The notes beneath the pieces are model-generated. The model had not been told where the DNA came from and made no database searches. It saw only the letters and a program-made list of their open reading frames with translations. A stretch of 64,000 nucleotides of DNA. Origin: Treponema sp. (GTDB lineage Bacteria > Spirochaetota > Spirochaetia > Treponematales > Treponemataceae). The translations under genes and the position numbers were made by a program. This document shows, piece after piece, positions 29,045 to 39,136 of this stretch (the first letter of the stretch is position 1; each line of letters begins with the position of its first letter). The DNA lies in assembly GCA_024696155.1 (NCBI GenBank), contig JAILHD010000056.1:1-64000 (forward strand). Reading direction: 5' to 3'.

Positions 29045-30412
29045 ATGAAAAAACGCGTATTTTTATCACTGGGATTTGCAGCTTTATTTTTTGCCACAAC
29101 CTTCCCCGCTTTTTCACATGATAAAGACAAACAACATGACGGCGTTGTAAGCGCAAAAAGCCGGATCAACTGGGTTACCCGCGAATTTGTTACAGATCTG
29201 AGTTTTGACTGTAAAACTTCAAATCTTACAATGCCTTCTGACAAAAAATCAGCCTCTGCAAAAATCTCTGGCAAAATGTGCCAGCTTATTCAGCCTTCAC
29301 TTCTTTCTCTTTATGACGATTCAAAATACACACTCTCTGATATGGTTGTACAAGATCAGCTTTCTTTGGATCAGGTTTATCATTTTATTAAAGGCGGTTA
29401 TAAAACCCCGGACGTTTTTTCTAAAGACCTTACAACCCTTGATTCAATCAATACTCTGAACGTAAACAACTTGGGAAAGGAACTTGTAAAACATTACTTT
29501 AGTTACACACCAGAAAAACCAATTGATATTATTCCTTCGCGTGCATATTCGGGAATTATTATTGATGCCCGCGGAGCTTACCCTGTTCACGGAGAATACG
29601 TAAAAAGTCAGGTTTATCCATGCTTTTTTCCAACAATCTGGGACGATCAGATGACAATCGTTTACGAAAAAGGAATTGTATCTCCACAAACTGTAATGAA
29701 AAACGGACTTACAGGCTTTCACTATTCGGATAATATAGAAGATTATCAGGACAGAATTGGAATTGATCCCCTTTACATCCGCGCAAATGAAGTTTACGGC
29801 CGCAATCGCACCGATCCGATTATCAGCAGAAACGATGCCCTTAAAATTTTTGCAGAACCAGAAAACGTAAAACTTTTGCAGGAAGGAAAAGTCGTTATTC
29901 TGATGGACAAAGAAAATCTTATTTATGATATTGCGACTCCAGAAAAAGATGAAAGCTATTACGTAAAATACACCACCACAAAACAGTATTTTTATGAAAA
30001 TAAAGTTCCTGGTGTTGAAATTTCTGACACAAGCGACGGCATTCTTTTCTCTGTTGATTTGAAATTCTACCCTGATTCTACCCAGCTTCTTCCTGGCGAA
30101 AAAGAAAGAATCAAAATGATTGCAGGTCAGCTTAAAGAAATTCTTAAAGACGGCGGTTACACAGTTTTAGTAGAAGGACACACTGCAGACGTTGGAAAAC
30201 CTGTTGGTCAGCTTAATCTTTCTATTGACCGAACCCGTGCCGTAATGGACGCTCTTGTGGCAGATGGAATTGGTGAAAAATTGTTTACTTACAAAGGCTA
30301 TGGTGGAACAATGCCAGTTGCCAGCAACGAAACAGAAGAAGGCCGTGCTCAGAACCGCCGCGTAGACATTACCGCAAGACCTGTGGCAACCTATATTCAG
30401 CGCACGTGGTAG
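29045..30412 (+). CDS. OmpA-family C-terminal domain protein
   Basis: VLVEGHTADVGKPVGQLNLSIDRTRAVMDALVADGI...AQNRRVDI. Confidence 0.87.
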   Translation: MKKRVFLSLGFAALFFATTFPAFSHDKDKQHDGVVSAKSRINWVTREFVTDLSFDCKTSNLTMPSDKKSASAKISGKMCQLIQPSLLSLYDDSKYTLSDMVVQDQLSLDQVYHFIKGGYKTPDVFSKDLTTLDSINTLNVNNLGKELVKHYFSYTPEKPIDIIPSRAYSGIIIDARGAYPVHGEYVKSQVYPCFFPTIWDDQMTIVYEKGIVSPQTVMKNGLTGFHYSDNIEDYQDRIGIDPLYIRANEVYGRNRTDPIISRNDALKIFAEPENVKLLQEGKVVILMDKENLIYDIATPEKDESYYVKYTTTKQYFYENKVPGVEISDTSDGILFSVDLKFYPDSTQLLPGEKERIKMIAGQLKEILKDGGYTVLVEGHTADVGKPVGQLNLSIDRTRAVMDALVADGIGEKLFTYKGYGGTMPVASNETEEGRAQNRRVDITARPVATYIQRTW

Positions 30413-30464
30413 GGCAAAGGTCGTAAGGTTATTCTTCAGTTTTGAAGGCGTTGTACCTTTGCTT

Positions 30465-30486
30465 AACTTGCGCGTGCGCGCAAGTT
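30465..30486 (+). terminator. Rho-independent terminator after the OmpA-like gene
   Basis: AACTTGCGCG-TG-CGCGCAAGTT then TTT. Confidence 0.75.
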
Positions 30487-30510
30487 TTTCAATGACATCT
30501 AGAAAGGGCT

Positions 30511-32481
30511 TTAAATGACCTTTTTCTTATCGCGTTTTGCAACGTAGAGGTTGGCATCGGCTTCGGAAAGAAGAGGTGTTATCTGATAGCCTACTTTTTC
30601 TGACGGGAATTTTACATAGCCCATACTTATAGAAAGCTTAAACTTCGAATTATTCTTTTCTGTCCAAAGGCGGCAGTCTTCGCTAACACTATCTTTTATT
30701 CGTTGAAAGTTGTCTACCGTCATGCCAGGACTGATTATTACAAACTCATCGCCGCCAATGCGTGCTACAATGTCGTTTGCGCGGAAGTTGCCTTTCAGGA
30801 TTATGGATTCGGCTATAATCGCGCAGTCTCCCGCTTCGTGACCAAAGGTATCATTAATTTTTTTAAGCCCGTCCATGTCGCAGTAAATAATAAGACCACT
30901 TTGATTCATTGCCTTTGCAAACTGCAGCGTTGTCTTTCCAAAATCAAAAAGTCCGCGGCGGTTATAAAGGCCCGTAAGTTCATCAGTATTTGCAACAACA
31001 TCAAGTTCCTTAAACTTTTTATGAAACTTTGTTTTTTCATTAGAAACTTCTGCATAAGAAAAAATTGAACTTACAAGCGAAGAAACAATCTTAATTATAA
31101 AGTCATAAACAAAGAAATCATCATGGTTATCTGTGCGGAACACAATATAGCCGTAATGCAGGGTATTATGATAAAGGCTCATACAGATTGTGCCGCTTTC
31201 GCTAAAATTCAAAATTCCATCAGGAAGAATCCGCTCCTTTGGATTAAACTTTATACGCTCCGGCAAAATCTCGCTGTCATAACCTGTACTTTCATCAAAA
31301 GCACAGAAAAGGCTTGCACGATGAGGAAGATTAAAATAATCAAAAGGAATTGTCTGTTCAATAGGAGCTTCATAAACAACAATTGCCGCAGCCTTTACGC
31401 CAAAATCACGCAAATCAGAATTCAAACGGCTCTTAAGCTGATCAACTGTCATATCAAACTGGGTTTCTGAATAATAATTCATTACCTTTTGAATCTGCGC
31501 TGTACGGAAATACATATCAGAAACAACGTTTCTTGTGCACAAAACTTTATCCAGATCCATCTGAATGCGAACATGTGGATTTTCTTCCAGCTCTTTTGTG
31601 TAAGGAACACGGCTTGTACTTTCGCGCATAACAGCTGTATTTATAAGAACTTCATTCTGTTCAAATTCTTCATCATCAAAAATCTTTTTTAGCATGCGAA
31701 CGGCGCGACGTCCATGTTCGGGAATATTCTGATCAATGCTTGTAATAGAAGGATTATTGTATTGCGACTGATCAAGGTTATCAAAACCCACAATCTGAAC
31801 ATCTTCAGGAATTCTAAGTCCGTGACGCTTTACAAATTCTGTGGCAGCATAAGCCATTTCATCATTAAAAGCGATGATTGCATCAAATTCGATTTTTCCG
31901 TCGTTTGAGATAGCATAAGTTTCCAGATCTTTAAGGATTGTAAGATAGTCAAAACTCATGCGGAAGTAAGTATAATTTTCCGGCGGAAAGTTTTTTTCTT
32001 CCAGAATCTGATTTACTGTATTTCGGCGGAACCTGATTTCTGAAGAAGAACTGCGTAATCCAAGAATTGCAAGTTTTTTACACTTTTGAACATCTATCAG
32101 ATTATCAAGAATTGCCTTGTATGCAAAATAAGGATCAGAAGTAATTGAAGGACAATCCGGCACTTCTATGGCAATAGAAACTACAGGAATAGGATTAAAA
32201 CCTTTCATATAAGAAAGGATTTCGCTTTTTGTAACAAAATGAAGCTGAACTCCCGTAGAAAAAATAATTCCATCAATTGAATTTTTGGTGATTAAAGAAG
32301 CAATGGCAACAGCCTGGTATCCGAACGCAGTGCGTACACTATGTAGAGTCCCGATTGGAAACACAAGAAGTTCATAATCGTACTCCTTGCAGATTTCATT
32401 CACGGACTCGAATAGACGCTGAGAATATTCTATGGTGATAAAATCGAGTATAAGCGCAACTCTGAATTTACTGCGTGCCAT
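30511..32481 (-). CDS. LacI-type periplasmic-binding-like sensor domain fused to a GGDEF diguanylate cyclase
   Basis: N-terminal Peripla_BP/LacI-like text (IDGIIFSTG, VQIVGFDNLDQSQYNNPSITSIDQN) without HTH or signal peptide; C-terminal NTDELTGLYNRRGL...ARIGGDEFVII. Confidence 0.87.
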   Translation of the reverse strand: MARSKFRVALILDFITIEYSQRLFESVNEICKEYDYELLVFPIGTLHSVRTAFGYQAVAIASLITKNSIDGIIFSTGVQLHFVTKSEILSYMKGFNPIPVVSIAIEVPDCPSITSDPYFAYKAILDNLIDVQKCKKLAILGLRSSSSEIRFRRNTVNQILEEKNFPPENYTYFRMSFDYLTILKDLETYAISNDGKIEFDAIIAFNDEMAYAATEFVKRHGLRIPEDVQIVGFDNLDQSQYNNPSITSIDQNIPEHGRRAVRMLKKIFDDEEFEQNEVLINTAVMRESTSRVPYTKELEENPHVRIQMDLDKVLCTRNVVSDMYFRTAQIQKVMNYYSETQFDMTVDQLKSRLNSDLRDFGVKAAAIVVYEAPIEQTIPFDYFNLPHRASLFCAFDESTGYDSEILPERIKFNPKERILPDGILNFSESGTICMSLYHNTLHYGYIVFRTDNHDDFFVYDFIIKIVSSLVSSIFSYAEVSNEKTKFHKKFKELDVVANTDELTGLYNRRGLFDFGKTTLQFAKAMNQSGLIIYCDMDGLKKINDTFGHEAGDCAIIAESIILKGNFRANDIVARIGGDEFVIISPGMTVDNFQRIKDSVSEDCRLWTEKNNSKFKLSISMGYVKFPSEKVGYQITPLLSEADANLYVAKRDKKKVI

Positions 32482-32645
32482 TTAAAATATTTTATAACAA
32501 TCGGTTAATTTTTGCAATTTGATTTTTCCCAGCCTAAATAAACACAAAGAAATTTTCAAACTTTTTACAAGAATTTTTGTCAAAACGTCAAAGTCTGCGG
32601 ATATATTACATATAGAAACATAAATTTTAGAGGTAAGTTTTAATA

Positions 32646-33659
32646 ATGAAGAGATTTTATCTTGGACTCTTAAGCTGCTTTTTGATGTTTTCCTGCGGAC
32701 TTGGCGAATGCGATTCAGAAAGCAGAATAAACCGCAAAAACAGCAGTTTTTCTATTGTAAACTGGAATGTTCAGACATTTTTTGACGGTCACACAGAAGG
32801 AACAGAATACAAAGATTTTAAATCTGCTGGAAAATGGTCTAACGACAAATATTACACAAGGCTTACACGTCTTTGTGAGGTGCTTTCTACCTTAAATGCG
32901 GATTTTTACGTGCTGGAAGAAATTGAAAATGAAAATATAATCCACGACATTTCCAATCAGTTTGCAGGAAAATCCTGGAACAGTGCATCAAACTGGACTT
33001 ACAGCTGCTTTGCAAAAGAAAAAGACAGTTCAATTGGCTGCGCAGTGCTTTCAAAATTTCCGCTTTTTGGAGTTAAAACCCATTCAATAGATATCAGGAC
33101 ACAAAAATCCGCCCAGCCTTCCGTTCGTCCATTAATTGAAGTCTGTGCAGATATTAACGGACGCGAAGTTACTCTTTTTGTAAATCACTGGAAGTCCAAA
33201 TCTGGAGGAGAAGAAACAAGCAAAATCTGGCGCGACTGGCAGGAAGCCGTTCTTGCACAAAGAATTGCAGAATTGAAAGCGCGGGGAGGCACTTCAATAA
33301 TCTGTGGAGACTTTAACCGCAATGCAGATGAGTTTATTCTTGATTTTTCTACCAGTGAAAACACCTTGCTTAGATACATAAACATAAAAACTGGAAACAA
33401 AGAAGTTGTAAAAGTGCATTCACCATGGTTTAATTCAGACGGAACATATGTAAGTCAGACGGGAAGCTACTATTATAAAGACAATTGGGAAAGAATTGAT
33501 CACATCTTCTGCACAGGAAACGCACGCATTTCAACTTTTGGACCACGGGCACAAAATCCCTGGGCAAACGAAAACAAAACGCCTTTTTACTATAAAATTT
33601 ACAGCGGTACAGGATATTCCGACCATCTGCCAGTTATGGCAAACGTAATTTTACACTGA
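32646..33659 (+). CDS. Endonuclease/exonuclease/phosphatase-family lipoprotein (DNase I-like)
   Basis: Lipobox FSCG; SIVNWNVQTFFDG, VLEEIENE, VNHWKSKSGGEE, IICGDFNRNADE, GYSDHLPVMA. Confidence 0.85.
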   Translation: MKRFYLGLLSCFLMFSCGLGECDSESRINRKNSSFSIVNWNVQTFFDGHTEGTEYKDFKSAGKWSNDKYYTRLTRLCEVLSTLNADFYVLEEIENENIIHDISNQFAGKSWNSASNWTYSCFAKEKDSSIGCAVLSKFPLFGVKTHSIDIRTQKSAQPSVRPLIEVCADINGREVTLFVNHWKSKSGGEETSKIWRDWQEAVLAQRIAELKARGGTSIICGDFNRNADEFILDFSTSENTLLRYINIKTGNKEVVKVHSPWFNSDGTYVSQTGSYYYKDNWERIDHIFCTGNARISTFGPRAQNPWANENKTPFYYKIYSGTGYSDHLPVMANVILH

Positions 33660-33675
33660 TTTTTGCCGCAAAAAA

Positions 33676-34863
33676 TTAATTCTTTTTTACAAGGAACAGA
33701 TATTCCTTTACGTGGATTTCGCGGGAATTTAGATTGCGGCTTCCACGGAAGGTATTGTACTCGCTTTCCAAAACTCGCACACTTCCGCACTGGTTCATAA
33801 GTTCTACCATTTCGTCCTTTTTAATAAATCCGTCTGAATTAAACGAAATAAGAACATAACGGGCACGGACATTTTTTACAAGTTCAAGGAACGCCTGTGC
33901 AACCTGCTTCTTTTTATTATAGGCAGAACGATTCCAGTCACGAGGAATTCCAGAAACGCGGCTGATATTTTCTGTATCAGGTTCTTTATAAGAAGCCACA
34001 AGATTAAGCATAAAGTAATTTGAACCGTACGGATGCTGATTATAAGGCGGATCAAAATATGCAAGATCAAAAACTCCGTCAGAATCAGAATCTTCGCCCC
34101 GCAAAGCTTCGTACAATTCTTCTGAAAGTACAAGTTCATTTGCATTCTGATTAAAAATACGGTAAGGACATTCAAATTCACTGAACAAAGGCTTTTTAAG
34201 TTCAATTTTGCCCAGAATGCGGGAGAGGGCATTTTTACCGTTTCCGCCAAACTGTCCAATTCCAGTTTTTGAATTTTTATAAAAGCCCTTAAAAATGCCT
34301 GCTGTATTTGCATGAATACTTGCTTCTGAAAGCAGCGGTGCTATAAAAAAATGTCGCAAATCCTGCGGAACTTCGCGCTCTATAAGCTGACGCGCCACAT
34401 CCAGATAATTTGCGTTGTAAGGGGTATAAAAACAACGGTCAGATTTCTGGATTTTGTTTTCATTGACTGGAGAATATAGCTTTGTAATAAAACCTGGAAC
34501 TTTATGATTTCCTGCCGCCCGCGCCTCCTGGCAAGACTTAAGCTCATCCTGAATTTTTTGAACCAAACTGTCATAAATCTGATTTATGCGGGCGGCAGGA
34601 ACATCACTTTTATTAGCCAAATAACAACTGTTGATAATGCAGGAATAAGATTCCAGATCATTTACGGTTATAGAACTTGCAAACTGCTTTAAATAACGGG
34701 CAACAATTCCGCTTCCAGAAAACACATCCAGGCAGGAAAGTTTTTCTTTTTTAAGCTCATTCTGAACAATGCTCACCCCCTGGCCAATAAACGGCAAAAG
34801 TGCACGCTTATTTCCAATATATGTGATGAGCTGCTCTGTAAGATATCCCGATTTTTCTGTCAT
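33676..34863 (-). CDS. D12-class N6-adenine DNA methyltransferase
   Basis: YIGNKRALLPFI, LDVFSGSGIVARYLK, FDLAYFDPPYNQHPYGSNYF. Confidence 0.87.
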   Translation of the reverse strand: MTEKSGYLTEQLITYIGNKRALLPFIGQGVSIVQNELKKEKLSCLDVFSGSGIVARYLKQFASSITVNDLESYSCIINSCYLANKSDVPAARINQIYDSLVQKIQDELKSCQEARAAGNHKVPGFITKLYSPVNENKIQKSDRCFYTPYNANYLDVARQLIEREVPQDLRHFFIAPLLSEASIHANTAGIFKGFYKNSKTGIGQFGGNGKNALSRILGKIELKKPLFSEFECPYRIFNQNANELVLSEELYEALRGEDSDSDGVFDLAYFDPPYNQHPYGSNYFMLNLVASYKEPDTENISRVSGIPRDWNRSAYNKKKQVAQAFLELVKNVRARYVLISFNSDGFIKKDEMVELMNQCGSVRVLESEYNTFRGSRNLNSREIHVKEYLFLVKKN

Positions 34864-34887
34864 GCTGGCTGTAATCCGATTATTAGC

Positions 34888-36252
34888 TTAAACTTCCTTA
34901 AAACCAGCACCAATTCCGTTCATAACTTCAAAAAAGTGCGGGAACGAAACGCTGCAGCATTCTGCATCATTTATAATTACGTTTTCTTCAGCAGGAAGTC
35001 CAAGGCCAAGGCATGCAAGGCTCATCGCAATTCGGTGATCTTTATAAGATTCAACATTGCCACCGTAAAGGCCTTTTCCACCTTCGTGTCCGTGAATAAT
35101 CAGACAGTCATCGCCTTCTTCTACGTCTGCACCAAGTTTGCGAAGCTCAGTCTTCATTGCTTCAATTCGGTCTGTCTCTTTTTTGCGGCAGATTTCTACA
35201 TCGGTAATTACAGTAGTTCCTTCTATAAAACATGCAATAACGGCAAGCGCACAGATTGCATCTGGGAACGGAGAAATTGTTACACGGAATTCACCGTTCG
35301 GGCAGTTCTTTGTAGAAAGGCCTTTTCCACCCTCGTTTCCCCGAACTGTAAGAGTACAGGCTTTTTTATCCCATACAATATCAGCACCAACCTGCTGCAA
35401 AACTTCTACAATTTTATCATCACCCTGACTTCCAGAGCCGTCAATGCCTTCTATCACAATCTCACTTCCGCTGATCAGTGCCGCAATTAGAGGAAAAGCA
35501 ACGGCTTCCCAGTCAGAAGGAACAGTTTTATCAAAAGCCTTAATATCAACAGGACCTGTAACAGTGATTTTTTTAAAGTCATCGCTGATTGTACAAGGCA
35601 CCCCTACACTTTCCAGCCACATCTTTGTCATTGTAAGATATGGAGTTTCTTTTGGATCTGTCAAATTAATATGAAGGGTTCCGTTCAAACGGCTTGTAGC
35701 CATCATAAAACCACTGATGTACTGAGAAAGTTTTCCGTCGGTTGTAAGAGTTTTATTTACATCAATCGGGCCAGCAAATTTAAACGGAGGAGTTACAGAA
35801 TTTGGCTCAAGGCAGCAGGCATTTCCACCAAGCTGATTAAGCGCATCAATCAAATGATTTACAGGACGCTTGCAGATAGACTCATCACCAGTAAAAGTAC
35901 ATTCACCAGCCAGAGTAGACAAAACAGGACACAAAAAATACATCAGTGAACCGGAATTTCCAACGTCAATTACGCCGTCTGGCAAATGAAGGTTCTTTCC
36001 AGCCCCGCGAACCGTCCATACAGCAGGAGAAGCAGCCCCTGCCTCCGAAGAATCTTCAGGAACAATAACCTCTGCCCCAATCTGTTTTACAGCTTGCACC
36101 GTAGAAAGACAGTCGTTACTTGGCAACGGATTTTTAATATGCGAAGTGCCGTCGGCAAGAGTTGCCAGAATCAAGGCACGAATTGTATGACTTTTAGAAC
36201 CTGGTACTGAAACAGAGCCAGAGAGTGACGATTTTTGTGAACTGATTTTCAT
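34888..36252 (-). CDS. aroA: 3-phosphoshikimate 1-carboxyvinyltransferase
   Basis: GSVSVPGSKSHTIRALILATLADGTSHIKNPL, DVGNSGSLMYFL, SDWEAVAFPLIAALISGSE, ESYKDHRIAMSLACLGL. Start placed at MKISSQKSS. Confidence 0.93.
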   Translation of the reverse strand: MKISSQKSSLSGSVSVPGSKSHTIRALILATLADGTSHIKNPLPSNDCLSTVQAVKQIGAEVIVPEDSSEAGAASPAVWTVRGAGKNLHLPDGVIDVGNSGSLMYFLCPVLSTLAGECTFTGDESICKRPVNHLIDALNQLGGNACCLEPNSVTPPFKFAGPIDVNKTLTTDGKLSQYISGFMMATSRLNGTLHINLTDPKETPYLTMTKMWLESVGVPCTISDDFKKITVTGPVDIKAFDKTVPSDWEAVAFPLIAALISGSEIVIEGIDGSGSQGDDKIVEVLQQVGADIVWDKKACTLTVRGNEGGKGLSTKNCPNGEFRVTISPFPDAICALAVIACFIEGTTVITDVEICRKKETDRIEAMKTELRKLGADVEEGDDCLIIHGHEGGKGLYGGNVESYKDHRIAMSLACLGLGLPAEENVIINDAECCSVSFPHFFEVMNGIGAGFKEV

Positions 36253-36308
36253 AGATGCTATTGTAACAAAAACTTTCAAAATTTCCTATTATTTGGTAGA
36301 ATTATTAC

Positions 36309-37931
36309 ATGACTAAACGAGCATTAATTCATGTTGACAACACTGACAATGTTGTTGAACTGGCACAATATCTGGCATCTGCGGGATGGACAATCATTTC
36401 TGCAAACAAGACAGAAGAATTACTTAGAAAAAACCATGTTCCAGTTACCCGCGAAATGGCTCTTTCAACCGACGTAGCCTATGCCCACGACATTACAAAA
36501 GTCATCACCAGCATTGTTTCTACACGTCTGGATTCAGAAAACTCTTTGTCTACTATTTCTGAATATCAGGATAACAATATCTTTCTTGTATGCATTAATA
36601 TTTCGCCATTCTATTATACAGATCCGCAGAAAGCTGATGTTCGCTATTGCGATTATAGAATTTCTTCTATTTTGCGTTACGCCTTCTACAATCATAAAAA
36701 TATTCTGGTTCTTACAGACCCTGCAGATTATAAAGAAGCTCTTATTCAGCTTAAAACAGACAACATCACAGATGACTTTAGAACATACATTGCTCAAAAA
36801 GCCCTGAACCTTGTAGCCGCTTACGATTCGGGAATTGCAGGAACTTTTGCAAACAAAACTAACTATAAAAAATCATTCCCGATGTATGCCTGCTATCCGC
36901 TTCAACTCCAGTCAGTTTTAAAACACGGAACAAATCCTCAACAGACCGCGGCTTTTTATAAACTGCCAGATGATACAGGCACTACAACTTTTGCAAACTG
37001 TAATTACACAGACATAGATTATACAATTTTTAAAGACGTTACTTTAAGCTGGGAAATCTTAAACAATCTTCACACAAGTTTAAAATCTCAGTTCACAGTA
37101 GATTCTACAAATGCAGATAACTATGATTTTACAACTCAGTTTACACCGCTTGCAGGAACTGTTTTTACCTTTGTTGTTAAATTTGGAAACTTAATGGGAG
37201 CTTCCATCGCAACAAACATCCACGATTCATATTTAAAAACTCATTTTTACGATACAAAAAATGTTAAAAATGAAGTTTTAGGCTGTTCGGCCGTAATCGA
37301 CCACAACGCCGCAAAAGAAATCATGGAAGGAAGCTTTTCTGCAATCGTTGCTCCAGACTTTACAGACGAAGCTAAAAAGATCTTTGCCCAGAACCGCAAT
37401 ATCAAACTTGTTTATTCAACAAGAATCAGTCAGGCAGATTTTGAGGCACGCTTTGTATTCGGCGGATTTTTGATTCAGCAGCGCGAAAAAACACTGTTCA
37501 ATCACTGGTACATAAAAACCAAAACCCGTCCTTCACAGCTTAAATCTGATGAACTGGCATTTGGTATGCTTTTAGCACTTAAAACACGCTCTTACAGTGC
37601 ACTGCTCATTAAACAGAACGCAATTGTGGGAGTTGCGCAAGCTTGTCCATCTATGGAAAAGGCACTTGGCGAAGTTCATTATTTTGTACGCGCCTACACT
37701 TTGCTGCACAACGGCAACACAGACTTTAATCCAAACGATAACCCTATTGCAGACGTTCTCGTTGTTGATGAAAAAATCCATTTTGGGGAAGAAATTATTC
37801 GTCTTATCGACCTGGGCCTTTCTACCATCATAGAAACTGGCGGAGCCCCAGATGATGATGAATTTATAAAATATTGTGATGACCACAATGTTTCATTGAT
37901 TTTTACAGGCATGTCTCACATAAGTTTATAG
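36309..37931 (+). CDS. Divergent PurH-like (IMP cyclohydrolase/AICAR formyltransferase family) protein
   Basis: LKHGTNPQQTAAFY resembles the PurH K-Y/H-G-x-NPHQ motif; VLVVDEKIHFGEEIIRLIDLGLSTIIETGGAPDDDEFI resembles the PurH C-terminal region. Several catalytic motifs appear changed. Confidence 0.68.
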   Translation: MTKRALIHVDNTDNVVELAQYLASAGWTIISANKTEELLRKNHVPVTREMALSTDVAYAHDITKVITSIVSTRLDSENSLSTISEYQDNNIFLVCINISPFYYTDPQKADVRYCDYRISSILRYAFYNHKNILVLTDPADYKEALIQLKTDNITDDFRTYIAQKALNLVAAYDSGIAGTFANKTNYKKSFPMYACYPLQLQSVLKHGTNPQQTAAFYKLPDDTGTTTFANCNYTDIDYTIFKDVTLSWEILNNLHTSLKSQFTVDSTNADNYDFTTQFTPLAGTVFTFVVKFGNLMGASIATNIHDSYLKTHFYDTKNVKNEVLGCSAVIDHNAAKEIMEGSFSAIVAPDFTDEAKKIFAQNRNIKLVYSTRISQADFEARFVFGGFLIQQREKTLFNHWYIKTKTRPSQLKSDELAFGMLLALKTRSYSALLIKQNAIVGVAQACPSMEKALGEVHYFVRAYTLLHNGNTDFNPNDNPIADVLVVDEKIHFGEEIIRLIDLGLSTIIETGGAPDDDEFIKYCDDHNVSLIFTGMSHISL

Positions 37932-37967
37932 CCTGTTTTTTATTATATATTTTATGGAAGGTTTTTT

Positions 37968-39044
37968 ATGCTTTTTTATTTTGGTCAGTATTTAAAGGAA
38001 TTTTTTGGACCTGCACGACTTTTCACTTCTTATACAGTTCTGATTGTTGTAGCCCTTTATCTGGGATTTTTTCTTTCAATAAATCTTATTCCTAAGTTCT
38101 ACAACTTTTTGCCACACGACCGTGGCCGGGAATTCACAATTAAAGAAAACGCAGAAGCTGCAAAAGGTAAGCCAACAGGAGCTGGAAGCGTTTTTATTAC
38201 CATATTTGTGATTTTGTGTTTTCTGCTTGTTCCAATGACCTTCGCCCAAACAGTAATCATTATTCTAACCTGGATTACAATGCTTACTGGTTTTTTAGAC
38301 GACAGAAGTATTTCTTCCTGGGGCGAATATCTTAAAGGTGCTCTGGACTTGATTATTGGTGTGGCAGCATCAATTGTACTTTACAACGCGCTCAAACTTT
38401 CCACAGACGACGGCATTGTTCGATTCTGGCTGCCATTCTTAACAAATCAGGTTGCTGTAAATAAGATTGTATTTGTAATTGTATCTACAGTTCTTATCTG
38501 GGCTTCCATCAACACAACAAACTGTACAGACGGAATTGACGGACTTTCTGGAACACTTGTTCTGTTAGCTCTTTTGACTTTGGGCTCTGTATTCTATTTT
38601 GTTTTAGGTCACAAAGATATTGCAGATTATCTTCTGGTACCACACTTTGCATTTGGCGCACGCTGGGCTGTTATGATTTTTGCACTTGCAGGAGTTGTAA
38701 TGGGCTACCTCTGGCACAATGCCTTCCCAAGTCAGTGCCTTATGGGAGACGCAGGAAGCCGTGCCCTGGGATTCTTTATTGGAGTTTGCGTTATGGCAAG
38801 TTGTAACCCGTTCTTAATTCTTGCAACTTCATTCATAATCTTTATTAATGGTGGACTTGGACTTCTTAAAGTATTCCTTCTTCGTTTCTTTAAGATTAAG
38901 ATTTTATCTACAATCCGTTTTCCGCTCCATGATCACATGAGAAAGAATCACGGCTGGTCACCAACACAGGTTCTTCTTAAGTTTATGATGATGCAGATTT
39001 TGATTTCTATAATTCTTCTTGGATTGTTCTTCAAAATCCGATAA
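37968..39044 (+). CDS. mraY: MraY-like phospho-N-acetylmuramoyl-pentapeptide transferase
   Basis: TGFLDDRSISSWGEY, NTTNCTDGIDGLSGTL, HNAFPSQCLMGDAGSRALG, PLHDHMRKNHGWS; polytopic. Confidence 0.8.
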   Translation: MLFYFGQYLKEFFGPARLFTSYTVLIVVALYLGFFLSINLIPKFYNFLPHDRGREFTIKENAEAAKGKPTGAGSVFITIFVILCFLLVPMTFAQTVIIILTWITMLTGFLDDRSISSWGEYLKGALDLIIGVAASIVLYNALKLSTDDGIVRFWLPFLTNQVAVNKIVFVIVSTVLIWASINTTNCTDGIDGLSGTLVLLALLTLGSVFYFVLGHKDIADYLLVPHFAFGARWAVMIFALAGVVMGYLWHNAFPSQCLMGDAGSRALGFFIGVCVMASCNPFLILATSFIIFINGGLGLLKVFLLRFFKIKILSTIRFPLHDHMRKNHGWSPTQVLLKFMMMQILISIILLGLFFKIR

Positions 39045-39078
39045 ACAAAAACGCACAGAATATAATTTAGATATAAAA

Positions 39079-39110
39079 AAGGCTGTCCAACTCCATTTGG
39101 ACAGCCTTTT
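39079..39110. terminator. Rho-independent terminator between convergent mraY-like and ABC operons
   Basis: aaaaaGGCTGTCC-aactccattt-GGACAGCCttttt; A and T tracts on both sides, so it may work both ways. Confidence 0.87.
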
Positions 39111-39136
39111 TATTTGCCTATCTTAAAAATAATACT

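Noticed and set aside
34936-35490. 184-aa plus-strand ORF
   Set aside because: Antisense shadow of aroA; composition not protein-like.
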